Assembly (NCBI GenBank): GCA_965198915.1
Contig: CBDAQC010000002.1
Coordinates: 62,001-126,000 of the forward strand
DNA: 64,000 nt
Direction: 5' to 3'
From: BOG-908 sp965198915
GTDB lineage: Bacteria > Pseudomonadota > Alphaproteobacteria > Acetobacterales > Acetobacteraceae
Each line of letters begins with the position of its first letter. Position 1 is the stretch's first letter. Position numbers and translations under genes: made by a program. A model generated the notes under the pieces. That model had not been told where the DNA came from. It ran no database searches and was given only the letters and a program-made list of their open reading frames with translations. Shown here in pieces: positions 43,709 through 52,946 of this stretch.

Positions 43709-45520
43709 ATGAACGCCATTTCCAAGCCGTCCTACGGCGCCTACACGGTGATCGACCACACCTACGACGTGGTCGTGGTGGGCGCCGGCGGGTCCGGGCT
43801 GCGCGCCACGCTCGGCACCGGCGCCGCCGGCCTGAAAACCGCCTGCCTGACCAAGGTGTTCCCCACCCGCTCCCACACGGTCGCCGCCCAGGGCGGCATC
43901 GGCGCCTCCCTCGGCAACATGGGCGAGGACGACTGGCGCTGGCACATGTACGACACCGTAAAAGGGTCGGACTGGCTGGGCGATCAGGACGCCATCGAAT
44001 ACATGTGCCGCGAGGCAGCTCCGGCCGTGTACGAGCTAGAGCATTTCGGGATGCCGTTCAGCCGCACCGAGGACGGCAAGATTTACCAGCGCCCGTTCGG
44101 CGGCCACATGAAGGAGTACGGCAAGGAACCGGCAATGCGCGCCTGTGCGGCCGCCGACAGCACCGGCCACGCCATGCTTCACACGCTCTACCAGCAGTGC
44201 CTGAAGCACGAGGTGGAGTTCTTCATCGAGTTCATCGCGCTCGACCTGATCATGGACGACGAGGGCACGTGCCGCGGCGTCACCGCCTGGTGCCTGGAAG
44301 ACGGCACCATCCACCGCTTCCGCGCACAGCTCGTCATCCTAGCCACCGGCGGCTACGGCCGCGCCTACCTCTCCTGCACCTCGGCCCACACCTGCACCGG
44401 CGATGGCGGCGGGATGGCGATGCGCGCCGGACTGCCCACGCAGGACATGGAATTCGTGCAGTTCCACCCGACCGGCATCTTCCCCGCCGGCTGCCTGATC
44501 ACCGAAGGCGCGCGCGGCGAAGGTGGCTACCTCACCAACTCCGAAGGCGAGCGCTTTATGGAGCGCTACGCCCCAACAGCCAAGGACCTGGCCTCGCGTG
44601 ACGTGGTCAGCCGCTCGATGACGATCGAGATCAACGAGGGCAGGGGCGTCGGCCCCAACAAGGACCACATCCTGCTCCACCTGGAGCATCTCGGCGCCGA
44701 CCTGCTGCACGAGCGCCTGCCCGGCATAAGCGAGACCGCCCGCGTGTTCGCCGGCGTGGACGTCAACAAGTCGCCGATCCCGGTGCTGCCCACCGTGCAC
44801 TACAACATGGGCGGCATCCCCACCAACTTCCGCGGCGAGGTGATCAACCCTACCCGCAACAACCCGGACGCCACCGTGCCCGGCCTGATGGCGGTGGGCG
44901 AGGCCGCCTGCGTCTCTGTTCACGGCGCCAACCGCCTGGGCACCAACTCGCTGCTGGACCTGGTGGTGTTCGGCCGCGCCGCCGGCCACCGTGCCGCCGA
45001 GATCGTCACCCCCGGCGCCAGCCAGGCGCCGCTGCCGGCACGCGCTGGCGAGGCCAGCCTGGACCGCTTCGACTGGACCCGCCACGCCGGCGGCGCCACT
45101 CCGGTCAGCCACCTGCGCGAGACTCTGCAGCGCACGATGCAGCGACACGCCGCCGTGTTCCGTGACAGCCAGAGCCTTACCGAGGGCGTGCACAAGATGA
45201 CCAACCTCTGGGGGGGCCTAGCGGACATGTCGGTCAGCGACCGCAGCCTGATCTGGAACTCGGACCTGGTCGAGGCCCTGGAGCTGCAGAACCTGGTGCG
45301 CAACGCGGCGGCCACCATGGTCAGCGCCGAAGCCCGCAAGGAAAGCCGCGGCGCCCAGGCGCATGACGACTACCCCGACCGCGACGACGCCCACTGGATG
45401 AAGCACTCGCTGAGCTGGGTCGGCGACAACGGCGAAGTGGCGCTGGATTACCGCCCGGTGCGCATGCAGACGATGACGAACGAAGTGCAGGTGTTTCCGC
45501 CTAAGAAGCGGGTGTACTGA
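43709..45520 (+). CDS. sdhA: Succinate dehydrogenase flavoprotein subunit
   Basis: A protein of 603 residues oxidising succinate to fumarate. FAD-binding VVVGAGGSGLRA, the covalent-FAD histidine in SHTVAAQGG, the substrate segments QFHPTGIFPAGCLITEGARGEGG, and a catalytic arginine in NNPDATVPGLMAVGEAA-GANRLGTNSLLDLVVFGRAAG context. It starts at ATG 43709 (MNAISKPS); the in-frame extension to 43613 overlaps sdhD. sdhB follows after 232 bp containing a family A element. Confidence 0.97.
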   Translation: MNAISKPSYGAYTVIDHTYDVVVVGAGGSGLRATLGTGAAGLKTACLTKVFPTRSHTVAAQGGIGASLGNMGEDDWRWHMYDTVKGSDWLGDQDAIEYMCREAAPAVYELEHFGMPFSRTEDGKIYQRPFGGHMKEYGKEPAMRACAAADSTGHAMLHTLYQQCLKHEVEFFIEFIALDLIMDDEGTCRGVTAWCLEDGTIHRFRAQLVILATGGYGRAYLSCTSAHTCTGDGGGMAMRAGLPTQDMEFVQFHPTGIFPAGCLITEGARGEGGYLTNSEGERFMERYAPTAKDLASRDVVSRSMTIEINEGRGVGPNKDHILLHLEHLGADLLHERLPGISETARVFAGVDVNKSPIPVLPTVHYNMGGIPTNFRGEVINPTRNNPDATVPGLMAVGEAACVSVHGANRLGTNSLLDLVVFGRAAGHRAAEIVTPGASQAPLPARAGEASLDRFDWTRHAGGATPVSHLRETLQRTMQRHAAVFRDSQSLTEGVHKMTNLWGGLADMSVSDRSLIWNSDLVEALELQNLVRNAAATMVSAEARKESRGAQAHDDYPDRDDAHWMKHSLSWVGDNGEVALDYRPVRMQTMTNEVQVFPPKKRVY

Positions 45521-45543
45521 CCAGGAGGGGAAAGGAAGGAAGC

Positions 45544-45684
45544 AGTCCTTTTTTGGAAAAAAGGACCAAAAAACTCTTATCTCCCCGCACCTGCGGCGTC
45601 CGTGTGCCTCCTGACTAGACAAGGCGGTTCAACCGCGGGAGGAACAAAAGTTTTTTGCTTCTTTTTTTCAAAAAAGAAGGCCTT
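45544..45684. repeat. Family A element, copy 8, inside the sdh operon
   Basis: Left arm 45544-45579 of the GTCC / GGAC stem variant, and right arm 45645-45684 of the CTTC / GAAG variant. The left edge is 23 bp after the sdhA stop. This is the only copy that splits genes of one complex. Confidence 0.9.
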
Positions 45685-45752
45685 CCTTTCTTCCGAACAC
45701 ACGCAAAACCAGGCCAACGCCCAAGGCCTGCCGCATAAGAGGTTGCAAGCAG

Positions 45753-46535
45753 ATGGTCGAGCTAGCGCTCCCCAAGAACAGTCGCGTCGGCAAGGGCCGG
45801 GTCTATCCGAAACCCGAAGGCGCCACGCGCACAAAGGAGTTCCGCATTTACCGCTGGAACCCCGATGACGGCCGCAACCCGGTCATCGACACCTACACGC
45901 TCGACCTCGACCGTGTGGGCCCCATGGTGCTCGACGCGCTGATCTACATAAAGAACGAGATCGACCCCACGCTGACCTTCCGCCGCTCCTGCCGCGAAGG
46001 TATCTGCGGGTCCTGCGCGATGAACATCGACGGCGGCAACACGCTCGCCTGTCTGAAGCCTACCGCGGAGGTCAAGAACGCGGTCGCCATCTACCCGCTG
46101 CCGCACATGCCGGTCATCAAGGATCTGGTGCCCGACCTCTCCACCGCCTACGCCCAGCTGCAATCCATCCAGCCCTGGCTGCAGGCCGACAGCCCCGCCC
46201 CGCCGGACGGCGAGCGCCTGCAGTCGCGCGAGGAGCGCGCCAAGCTGGACGGCATGTGGGAGTGCATCCTGTGCTACTGCTGCACCACCTCCTGCCCTAG
46301 CTACTGGTGGAACGGCGACAAGTATCTGGGCCCGGCCACGCTGCTGGCCGCCTATCGCTGGATCGCCGACAGCCGGGACGAGAACACCGGCGCGCGGCTC
46401 GATGCGCTGGAAGACCCGTTCAAGCTGTATCGCTGCCACACGATCATGAACTGCACGCAGACTTGCCCCAAGGGTCTGAACCCGGCAAAGGCGATCCAGG
46501 AGATCAAGCAGATGATCGTGGAGCGGCAGGGTTAG
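45753..46535 (+). CDS. sdhB: Succinate dehydrogenase iron-sulfur subunit
   Basis: A protein of 260 residues. The 2Fe-2S cluster is bound by CREGICGSCAMN and the later Cys in LACLKP; the 4Fe-4S and 3Fe-4S clusters by CILCYCCTTSCPS and CHTIMNCTQTCPKG. It passes electrons from SdhA to quinone. ATG 45753 has only a weak ribosome site. The 232-bp gap to sdhA is unusually long for this operon. Confidence 0.97.
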   Translation: MVELALPKNSRVGKGRVYPKPEGATRTKEFRIYRWNPDDGRNPVIDTYTLDLDRVGPMVLDALIYIKNEIDPTLTFRRSCREGICGSCAMNIDGGNTLACLKPTAEVKNAVAIYPLPHMPVIKDLVPDLSTAYAQLQSIQPWLQADSPAPPDGERLQSREERAKLDGMWECILCYCCTTSCPSYWWNGDKYLGPATLLAAYRWIADSRDENTGARLDALEDPFKLYRCHTIMNCTQTCPKGLNPAKAIQEIKQMIVERQG

Positions 46536-46603
46536 GCAAGAGAGCAGGGCCTTTTTGCTGAACAGACGAAAACGCGCTCCGGCGCCCTGTCGCAGGCCGT
46601 CTG

Positions 46604-47266
46604 ATGTTCTCGGGTGATCTCGCCACGCCGCGTGGCCGCGTCGGCGCCTGGTCGGACTCGCTCTTCGTCGACCATGCGGCCTTTCGCGTGCTCTGGGACA
46701 ATCTGGCCGAAGTCGTCCCCGGCAAGCTCTACCGCTCCAACCACCCGACGCCGGGGCGGCTCGCCTCTCTCAAGCGCCGGCTCGGGCTGAAAACCCTTGT
46801 CAACCTGCGCGGTCACCGCCAATGCGGCTCCGACGCGCTCTCCCGCAGCGCCGCCGCCCGGCTCGGCCTGAACCACATCGACATGGCGTTCGAATCCCGC
46901 GGTGCCCCCCACCGCGACCGCATACTCCGCTTTGCGGACATCTACGCCACCCTGCCGACCCCCGCCTTGATGCACTGCAAATCGGGCGCAGACCGCGCCG
47001 GCCTGGCCGCCGGCCTCGCCATCCTCTTCGAAGGCGGTACCGCTGCCCAGGCCGCAACTCAACTGTCCTGGCGCTTCGGCCATTTCAGCCGGTCGCGCAC
47101 CGGCATACTCGACGCCTTCTTCCATCTCTACCAAACGACGGCGGAAGGCCGCCTCGGCTTTCTGGACTGGGTAGCCAACCATTACGACGAAGCCGGCCTG
47201 CGCCGCAGCTTCACGGCCGGCACGCTGGCCAGCTTCCTTAATGACGAAATCTTGCGTCGCGAATAA
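46604..47266 (+). CDS. Dual-specificity/tyrosine protein phosphatase-like protein
   Basis: A protein of 220 residues with the CX5R signature in MHCKSGADRAGL (Cys near 126) and YRSNHPTPGRLASL upstream, the architecture of PFA-DSP-like or lipid/phosphate phosphatases. The catalytic Asp loop is not obvious. Substrate unknown. It lies 68 bp downstream of sdhB on the same strand. Confidence 0.82.
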   Translation: MFSGDLATPRGRVGAWSDSLFVDHAAFRVLWDNLAEVVPGKLYRSNHPTPGRLASLKRRLGLKTLVNLRGHRQCGSDALSRSAAARLGLNHIDMAFESRGAPHRDRILRFADIYATLPTPALMHCKSGADRAGLAAGLAILFEGGTAAQAATQLSWRFGHFSRSRTGILDAFFHLYQTTAEGRLGFLDWVANHYDEAGLRRSFTAGTLASFLNDEILRRE

Positions 47267-47366
47267 CGGGACGATATCGAACTTTAACGACTAATCCCAA
47301 AATATAGACTAATCTGGCTGACATGAGGCTGAAGCTCGCTTCGGCTACACCGCGAAAAGGTGCTTC

Positions 47367-47978
47367 ATGTCACTCGATCCATGCGTGCCACCAGCCGCAC
47401 ACGAAAACGCCAGCACCGCCCCACCAGGGTTGCGCCACCTGTCGCACCGGATCGGTAGCCGCCACTTCCATCGGCTCCGTCACGCCCTGCCCCTAGACCC
47501 GGCGGCCCCCAATCCTGCCGAGAGTTGCGGCAAGCACTTCGCCGATGGCCAGCCAGGCAAGCTGGCAGCCCGGCCCACCGACGGCGGGCCACCACTCACC
47601 ACAGCCAAAGGCAAAGCGGCAGCAGCCAAACTGGCGGCCTTCGGCGCAGCGTCGCTGATGGGCGCCGCGGTCACGGCTGGTGCCCTGGCCGCCTCGCTGA
47701 GCCTCGGCCCCCCCAACCTATCCCGCCTGTTTGCGGCAGCCAGCTTGCAGCCCCGCACGGTCCCGACCACCGCGCTTGCGGTGCCCCAAGGCACGTCGAG
47801 TGGATCGTCGCCGGCCGCCTCCGCCCCTGTCACCGCGCCCGCCGTCGGCCAGGTCGCAACACAGCTTCCGGAGCCCTCCAGCCTCGCTCTGCTGGGAGGC
47901 TTCGCAACGCTTACCCTGGTGGCAAGCCTTGCACACCGTGCAGGCCACAAGCGGGCTCGCCGGCCGCCAAAGCGCTGA
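47367..47978 (+). CDS. PEP-CTERM-like exported protein
   Basis: A protein of 203 residues. The last 35 residues have LPEPSSLALLGG, a short hydrophobic stretch and the basic tail HKRARRPPKR, matching PEP-CTERM sorting signals cleaved by exosortase. A hydrophobic segment near 88-110 could be an internal anchor, and the start is not a classical signal peptide. The remainder is low-complexity Ala/Pro/Ser. No exosortase gene is in the window. Confidence 0.6.
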   Translation: MSLDPCVPPAAHENASTAPPGLRHLSHRIGSRHFHRLRHALPLDPAAPNPAESCGKHFADGQPGKLAARPTDGGPPLTTAKGKAAAAKLAAFGAASLMGAAVTAGALAASLSLGPPNLSRLFAAASLQPRTVPTTALAVPQGTSSGSSPAASAPVTAPAVGQVATQLPEPSSLALLGGFATLTLVASLAHRAGHKRARRPPKR

Positions 47979-47996
47979 GCCGCCCGGCAGCCGCCA

Positions 47997-49022
47997 TCAC
48001 ACCCTGCCGGCCCGTTTCGATTCGATGACGTCCCAGATGTGCGCCGCCAGGTTCACCCCGTCATACCGCGCGATCTCCTGCAGTCCGGTCGGCGATGTCA
48101 CGTTGATCTCCGTCAGCCAGTCGCCTATCACGTCGATGCCCACGAAGATGAGACCCTGTTCCCGCAGCATCGGCCCGATGCGGGCGCAAATCTCCCTGTC
48201 GCGCGCGGTGAGCACGCTCGCCTCCGCGCGGCCGCCCACATGCATGTTCGACCGCGCCTCGCCCTGCGCCGGCACCCGATTGATCGCGCCGGAAGCCACG
48301 CCGTCGATCAGTATGATCCGCTTGTCGCCGGCGCGCACCGCAGGTTCGTAACGCTGCACCATCAGCGGCTCGCGTGATTGCGCGAAATGCATCTCCAGCA
48401 GCGATGCCAGGTTTTCGTCGTCCTCCTTGATCCGGAACACGCCGGCGCCGCCGTTTCCGAAAAGCGGCTTGACGATGATGTCGCGAAACTCCGCCCGGAA
48501 ACTCCGTATCGCGCTCAAGTCCCAGGTGATGAGCGTCGGCGGCATCAGGTCCGGGAAGTGCGTCACCAGCAGTTTCTCCGGCGCGTTGCGCACGTTCGCC
48601 GGATCGTTGACGACCAGCGTGCCAGGCGTCGCGGCGCCAGGCTTCGCCACAATGTGCTCCAACATGTGAGTGGCCGTAATATAGGCCATGTCGAACGGTG
48701 GATCCTGCCGCATCAGAACGACATCCATGCTGGCCAGATCCAGCTTTTCGGCCGCGCCGAACCTGTAATGCTGTCCGGGCACGCGTTGCACCTGCACCGG
48801 CCGGGCCGTCGCCGTTAAGCGCTCCACCCTGCGCGCGCCCAGAGCCGGCTTGCCTTCGCGCAGCGCCATGTCGCGCACTTCGTAGTGCCACAACCGGTGG
48901 CCCCTGGCCTGGGCTTCCAGCATCAGCGCAAAAGTGCTGTCGCCATTGATGTTTATCGGTTCTAGCGGGTCCATCTGAACGGCCACGCGCAACCCGACGC
49001 CAGCCTGTGTGTCCAAAGCCAT
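47997..49022 (-). CDS. gshB: Glutathione synthetase
   Basis: A protein of 341 residues joining gamma-glutamylcysteine and glycine with ATP. ATP-grasp features include MDPLEPININGDSTFALMLEAQ, LMRQDPPFDMAYI, KPLFGNGGAGVFRI, and EINVTSPTGLQEI with the magnesium-binding Glu and Asn. It is followed, on the same strand upstream, by yraN; the yraN-gshB pairing is common in alphaproteobacteria. Confidence 0.97.
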   Translation of the reverse strand: MALDTQAGVGLRVAVQMDPLEPININGDSTFALMLEAQARGHRLWHYEVRDMALREGKPALGARRVERLTATARPVQVQRVPGQHYRFGAAEKLDLASMDVVLMRQDPPFDMAYITATHMLEHIVAKPGAATPGTLVVNDPANVRNAPEKLLVTHFPDLMPPTLITWDLSAIRSFRAEFRDIIVKPLFGNGGAGVFRIKEDDENLASLLEMHFAQSREPLMVQRYEPAVRAGDKRIILIDGVASGAINRVPAQGEARSNMHVGGRAEASVLTARDREICARIGPMLREQGLIFVGIDVIGDWLTEINVTSPTGLQEIARYDGVNLAAHIWDVIESKRAGRV

Positions 49023-49103
49023 TCTCGCCGCCCCACCCTACTTCCGGCCGCGCATGTAGCAGCAAGCGCACCGCGGGTAAAAACGGTCACCGTGGAGGCC
49101 AGG

Positions 49104-49451
49104 TCAGTGCAGCCGGAACGCGTCTACCACCCGCCGCACACGGCTTTGCCCATCGACGAGCATGACGTCGAACCGGATTCCGGCCTGCCCCCAATCAGGA
49201 TGTTCGCCCAGTACGATCTCCGCAGCCTTCATCAGCCGCATCTGCTGCTTTGTCCCAAGCGCGGCGGCCGCCATGGCAAGCGTCGGCCGGGCTTTCACCT
49301 CAACGAACGCCAGAAGGCCCGCCTTCTGCGCGATGGCGTCTATCTCGCCTGCCTTGGTCCGAACACGCCGGCCGAGTATTACCCAGCCATCCTTGGCGAG
49401 GGCCTGACAGGCGCTCTGCTCAGCGGCGACTCCCACCGCAGCGTTCGTCAT
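49104..49451 (-). CDS. YraN/UPF0102 family endonuclease-like protein
   Basis: A protein of 115 residues of the UPF0102 family: GEIDAIAQKAGLLAFVEVKARPT is the conserved endonuclease-like core. Function is not firmly established. It starts at ATG 49451 (MTNAAVG); the longer frame from 49481 adds an odd cysteine-rich stretch. rsmI, usually upstream of yraN, is absent here. It is upstream of gshB. Confidence 0.9.
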   Translation of the reverse strand: MTNAAVGVAAEQSACQALAKDGWVILGRRVRTKAGEIDAIAQKAGLLAFVEVKARPTLAMAAAALGTKQQMRLMKAAEIVLGEHPDWGQAGIRFDVMLVDGQSRVRRVVDAFRLH

Positions 49452-49686
49452 CCAACATCCCCAACAAAAAAAGCCTCTCAACTTTCACCAATTCCATTAA
49501 TTTTCACCTAACGGCCCGCAAGCCGCGACCGGGAGCAAGCGCGTCGCATGGCCAGCTCCATTCTTGGGCAGCAGCGCCCCCATCCGATCAACCGGAACTC
49601 GCCCGTCCGTCATATTGCGGCTCGCCGGCGCACACGCTTCCGCTGCCAAGGAAAGTCCTCCTTCCTACCGGGACTTCCGACGTGCT

Positions 49687-50532
49687 TCAGGGATGTATCT
49701 GCCCGGTCGTCGCATCGACGTAGTCGAGCGTATAATTCACCGGATAGTCCTCACCTTCGACATCCGCGCCCAGCGGCGGCGGTTTGAAGTCGCGATAGAA
49801 CGTCACCCACGCTGCATTGAGCAGGATCGAGCCGCTCGAGCTTATCAGGTGCATCTGCGTCACGTGCCCGTCACGCGCGATGCGCAGGCTGAGCGTGGCA
49901 GTACCCAGCTCGGCGCCCTTCAGCAGCGCCTGTATGTCCTCCCGATGGGATTCCACCCACGCCACCAGCCGGGCATCGTAATCACCGCTCACCTTCGTCC
50001 CGGGCGGATGGCTTATCGTGTCGGTCAGCCGCCCGACCTGCTGCGTGGGCGCCGCGGACAGGTCCATGAGCGATCCTGCCCGCCCGGCCACGTGTGAGTG
50101 GCGCTGGTTGCTGGCCAGCTCGTCAGGAACGACGTGGGCGAACGGGTTGTCACGACGTTGCTTCAGCGCCGAGCCGTAATGTATCGGCGGCAGCGGCACC
50201 GCATCCTCGGACGGGGCTTCCACAGGCGGCGGCGGGGCCTCCGACTCGCCCAGGCTCACCCGGGGTTGCGACACCGATGGCGGGGTCGGCGTGTCCGGGG
50301 CGGCGGACTCGTATTCCACGGCGAAGCTGGGCGCGCTCTGCTCTTCGCCGGGCGGCGCGCCACGGGAGAGCAGCAGCAGGCTGGCAATGAACCCGGCATG
50401 CACCAGGGCAGACGCCGCCATCGCCAGCCAGGCCGGCCGGTCCTGCTCGGATGCGGCAGGCCGGGCCTGCCCCACCGGGGCGAGTTCATAACCCTCCGCA
50501 ACCCGCTCGAAGGCGGAACGCCGTGCACGCAT
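49687..50532 (-). CDS. TonB-like energy transducer protein
   Basis: A protein of 281 residues with one transmembrane segment near 36-56 (AMAASALVHAGFIASLLLL), a proline-rich periplasmic stretch (TPTPPSVSQ, PPPPVEAPSED) and a C-terminal TonB_C-like domain (LRIARDGHVTQMHLISSSGSILLNAA). It may energise outer-membrane receptors, such as the one at 2767, but no exbBD genes are adjacent. It starts 12 bp after the permease gene on the same strand. Confidence 0.85.
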   Translation of the reverse strand: MRARRSAFERVAEGYELAPVGQARPAASEQDRPAWLAMAASALVHAGFIASLLLLSRGAPPGEEQSAPSFAVEYESAAPDTPTPPSVSQPRVSLGESEAPPPPVEAPSEDAVPLPPIHYGSALKQRRDNPFAHVVPDELASNQRHSHVAGRAGSLMDLSAAPTQQVGRLTDTISHPPGTKVSGDYDARLVAWVESHREDIQALLKGAELGTATLSLRIARDGHVTQMHLISSSGSILLNAAWVTFYRDFKPPPLGADVEGEDYPVNYTLDYVDATTGQIHP

Positions 50533-50544
50533 CGAGTCAGCGCG

Positions 50545-51600
50545 TCACGGTCGGAAGGGATCTTCGGCCATCGCCACGTCCGTGCGGGCATATTCCAGGA
50601 TCAGCATCCAGCCGACCCCAAGCAGCACGGGGCCCAGGAAAATCCCAAGTGCTCCGAAAGCCAGGACTCCGCCCAGCACGCCCAGCACGGTCAGCAGGAA
50701 CGGGATCTTCGCCCCGCGTGCGATGAAATAGGGCCGGATGACGTGGTCTGACCCCGACACCACCACCACGCCATAGACCAGCAGGAACACGCCATGCCCG
50801 GTCCTGCCGGAAGCGAGCAGCCACAACCCGGCCGGTATCCAGATCAGCGGCGCGCCGATCGGCAACACGGCAAGGAACGCGGTGACCGTGCCCAGCAGCA
50901 CGACCCGCGGCACCCCGGCCAGGCTCAGCCCGAACGCGGTGAGGAACCCCTGTATGATGGCTGTGCCGAGTATGCCGTACACCGTGCCGCGCACCGCCCG
51001 CGTCGTGGTCGCCAGCAGATGCGGCCCATAGCGTCCGGCGATGCGATTGACCAGCGTCTGCAGGCGCGGGCCGATCGTCTCGCCCGAGAACCACAGGAAG
51101 AACGCCACGAACAGGGCCACGAAAAACTGCACCAGCCCGCCCGCCACGCTCAGCAGCAACGACAGGCCGCGTTCGGCGAACGTGCCGAGATAGGGTGTGA
51201 AGAAGGCTGTCATGCTGGAAAGGTCGGCGGCCCAGGCGTTCCATGTGTCCGTCAGCACGCCACCGGCCAAAGGCACCGCGTAGAGCCAGTGCGGCGCCGG
51301 CGGTATCGCGGCCATCCAGGCTTCCAGCGACACGCGCAGGGCCTTCACGTCGGCGGCTCCCCCCGGGATGGCCAGCCCGAGCGGCAACACGATCACCAGC
51401 GCGGAGAGCAGGACCATGACCAGAGCCGCCAGACTTTGCGGCAACCTTAGATTGTGCCTGATCCAGAAAAACACCGGCCACGTCGTATAGACCAGTATGG
51501 CTGCCCATAGCACCGCCGAGAAAAACGGCGCGAGCACCAGCCCGCACCCAAGCGCTATGCCCCCGATCAGCAATCCCATCAGCAGGCGTTCGGTGATCAT
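50545..51600 (-). CDS. AI-2E/PerM-family permease
   Basis: A protein of 351 residues with about eight hydrophobic segments, matching the AI-2E transporter (PerM/TqsA) family: paired N-terminal spans, a large soluble region, then LPIGAPLIWIPAGLWLL and a C-terminal span. Substrate unknown. It is operonic with the TonB-like gene. Confidence 0.88.
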   Translation of the reverse strand: MITERLLMGLLIGGIALGCGLVLAPFFSAVLWAAILVYTTWPVFFWIRHNLRLPQSLAALVMVLLSALVIVLPLGLAIPGGAADVKALRVSLEAWMAAIPPAPHWLYAVPLAGGVLTDTWNAWAADLSSMTAFFTPYLGTFAERGLSLLLSVAGGLVQFFVALFVAFFLWFSGETIGPRLQTLVNRIAGRYGPHLLATTTRAVRGTVYGILGTAIIQGFLTAFGLSLAGVPRVVLLGTVTAFLAVLPIGAPLIWIPAGLWLLASGRTGHGVFLLVYGVVVVSGSDHVIRPYFIARGAKIPFLLTVLGVLGGVLAFGALGIFLGPVLLGVGWMLILEYARTDVAMAEDPFRP

Positions 51601-51886
51601 GCGGTTCCGAGCGATGGGGCCCTGAGCCCGCTACCGCCGAGAAGGCGGCCATTCCAGGCGCCTTACGCGCCGCGAAGAAGGCTGGCAACTCGTCCCTGCC
51701 GCAAACAAAACATAGAAACTGTGCAAAAATTAGAGCAAAGTCGCTTAAAATGGGATGGCGCACTTAACGAGACTGTGTAAGTTCGCAGTCGGGAAGCAGA
51801 GTCGGCCTGCATGGCGGCGAGCATCGCGGAATTCCTGACGTCCGGCAAGGACGCCGGGCGATAATAGGACGGGGACTGGGCCGGGT

Positions 51887-52762
51887 ATGCGATTTACGGA
51901 AATTGGACAGCAGTTGCGTGCCTATCGGCTTGAATCCGGGCTCCGTGCAGAGGAAATAGCGGCCCGGCTCGGTGTCTCACGTGCGGCCCTCTATCGCTAT
52001 GAAAAAGGCGAGGTCATCAAGCTCGATACGGTCAACCGCCTGGCCGAGCTCCTGAAAATATCGCCGCTGTCGCTGCTCGGCATCGGTGTCGAATACTACA
52101 ACCGGCCGATCGGCTTTTTCGAACGCCTGCGCCAGGTGGAAGAAACCGCCGACCAGATCCTGCAGGTCAGTTTCCCGCTGACCTATCTCACCTCGTCCGA
52201 CGAGCTGGACTCGCTAGAGGCCGAGCTTTTCGCCGAAGCCGCGAACGACGCAGGTGCGGATCGCGTGTCCGCACGCGCCACCGCGGAACAGGTTCTCGGC
52301 ATCCTTGCCGAACGCAAGCGGATGTATCGCATGCGGCGCCCCAGCATTATCGCCATGCTGTCGGTGGGCGCCATCGGCCGCTTCCTGCACCAGGGCGTGG
52401 GGCAGGGCACGGCACGGTCGGAGCAGTTGCGCCAGCGCGCACGCGCCGTGGCGCGCGGCGAGATGGAAAATATCGCCAACCTGATGGAAGCCGAGCCGAT
52501 GGGCCTGCAGTTCGGCCTGCTGGCCTCCGGCGAGCCCTCGGGGCAGTTCCAGCTGCTACGCTCGCGGGACCGCGCGATGCTGGCGATAAACCCGTTCCGA
52601 TCAGACACCATTCCCCACGCCCATGCCGGCGTCGCAATGATCACCGGTGCCGAGGAGGCCGTGGCGGCCCACCAGCGCACCGCCGAGGGCATGTGGCGCG
52701 ATGCAGTCAGGGGCCCGGCAGCCGCACACCAGCTTCGGGAAATCATCGCCAGTCACAAGTGA
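51887..52762 (+). CDS. XRE-family transcriptional regulator
   Basis: A protein of 291 residues. The helix-turn-helix is at residues 5-60 (GQQLRAYRLESGLRAEEIAARLGVSRAALYRYEKGE); the rest is a long effector-like domain with no named family. It resembles regulators of alphaproteobacterial metabolic genes. Targets are unknown. The 286 bp upstream contain an AT-rich promoter-like stretch but no clear operator. Confidence 0.87.
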   Translation: MRFTEIGQQLRAYRLESGLRAEEIAARLGVSRAALYRYEKGEVIKLDTVNRLAELLKISPLSLLGIGVEYYNRPIGFFERLRQVEETADQILQVSFPLTYLTSSDELDSLEAELFAEAANDAGADRVSARATAEQVLGILAERKRMYRMRRPSIIAMLSVGAIGRFLHQGVGQGTARSEQLRQRARAVARGEMENIANLMEAEPMGLQFGLLASGEPSGQFQLLRSRDRAMLAINPFRSDTIPHAHAGVAMITGAEEAVAAHQRTAEGMWRDAVRGPAAAHQLREIIASHK

Positions 52763-52799
52763 CTCCGAGACGCGGCCATTGGTGACCTGTCGGAGAGAA

Positions 52800-52840
52800 T
52801 GGGGCTCTGCCCCAAACCCATTGGGGCCTTGGCCCCAGAC
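52800..52840. repeat. Family B repeat, short copy 3
   Basis: GGGGCTCTGCCCC followed by AAACCCATTGGGGCCTTGGCCCCAGAC, in the gap between convergent XRE and asd genes. Confidence 0.8.
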
Positions 52841-52946
52841 GCGGAGGCGGCCAAAGGCACATTTCTCCGCCTTTCCGAAGCCCAACAGCTCAGGCGTTTG
52901 CTACAGGACCGCAACGGCAGGACACGCGCCGGCCGCAGGCAACCCC

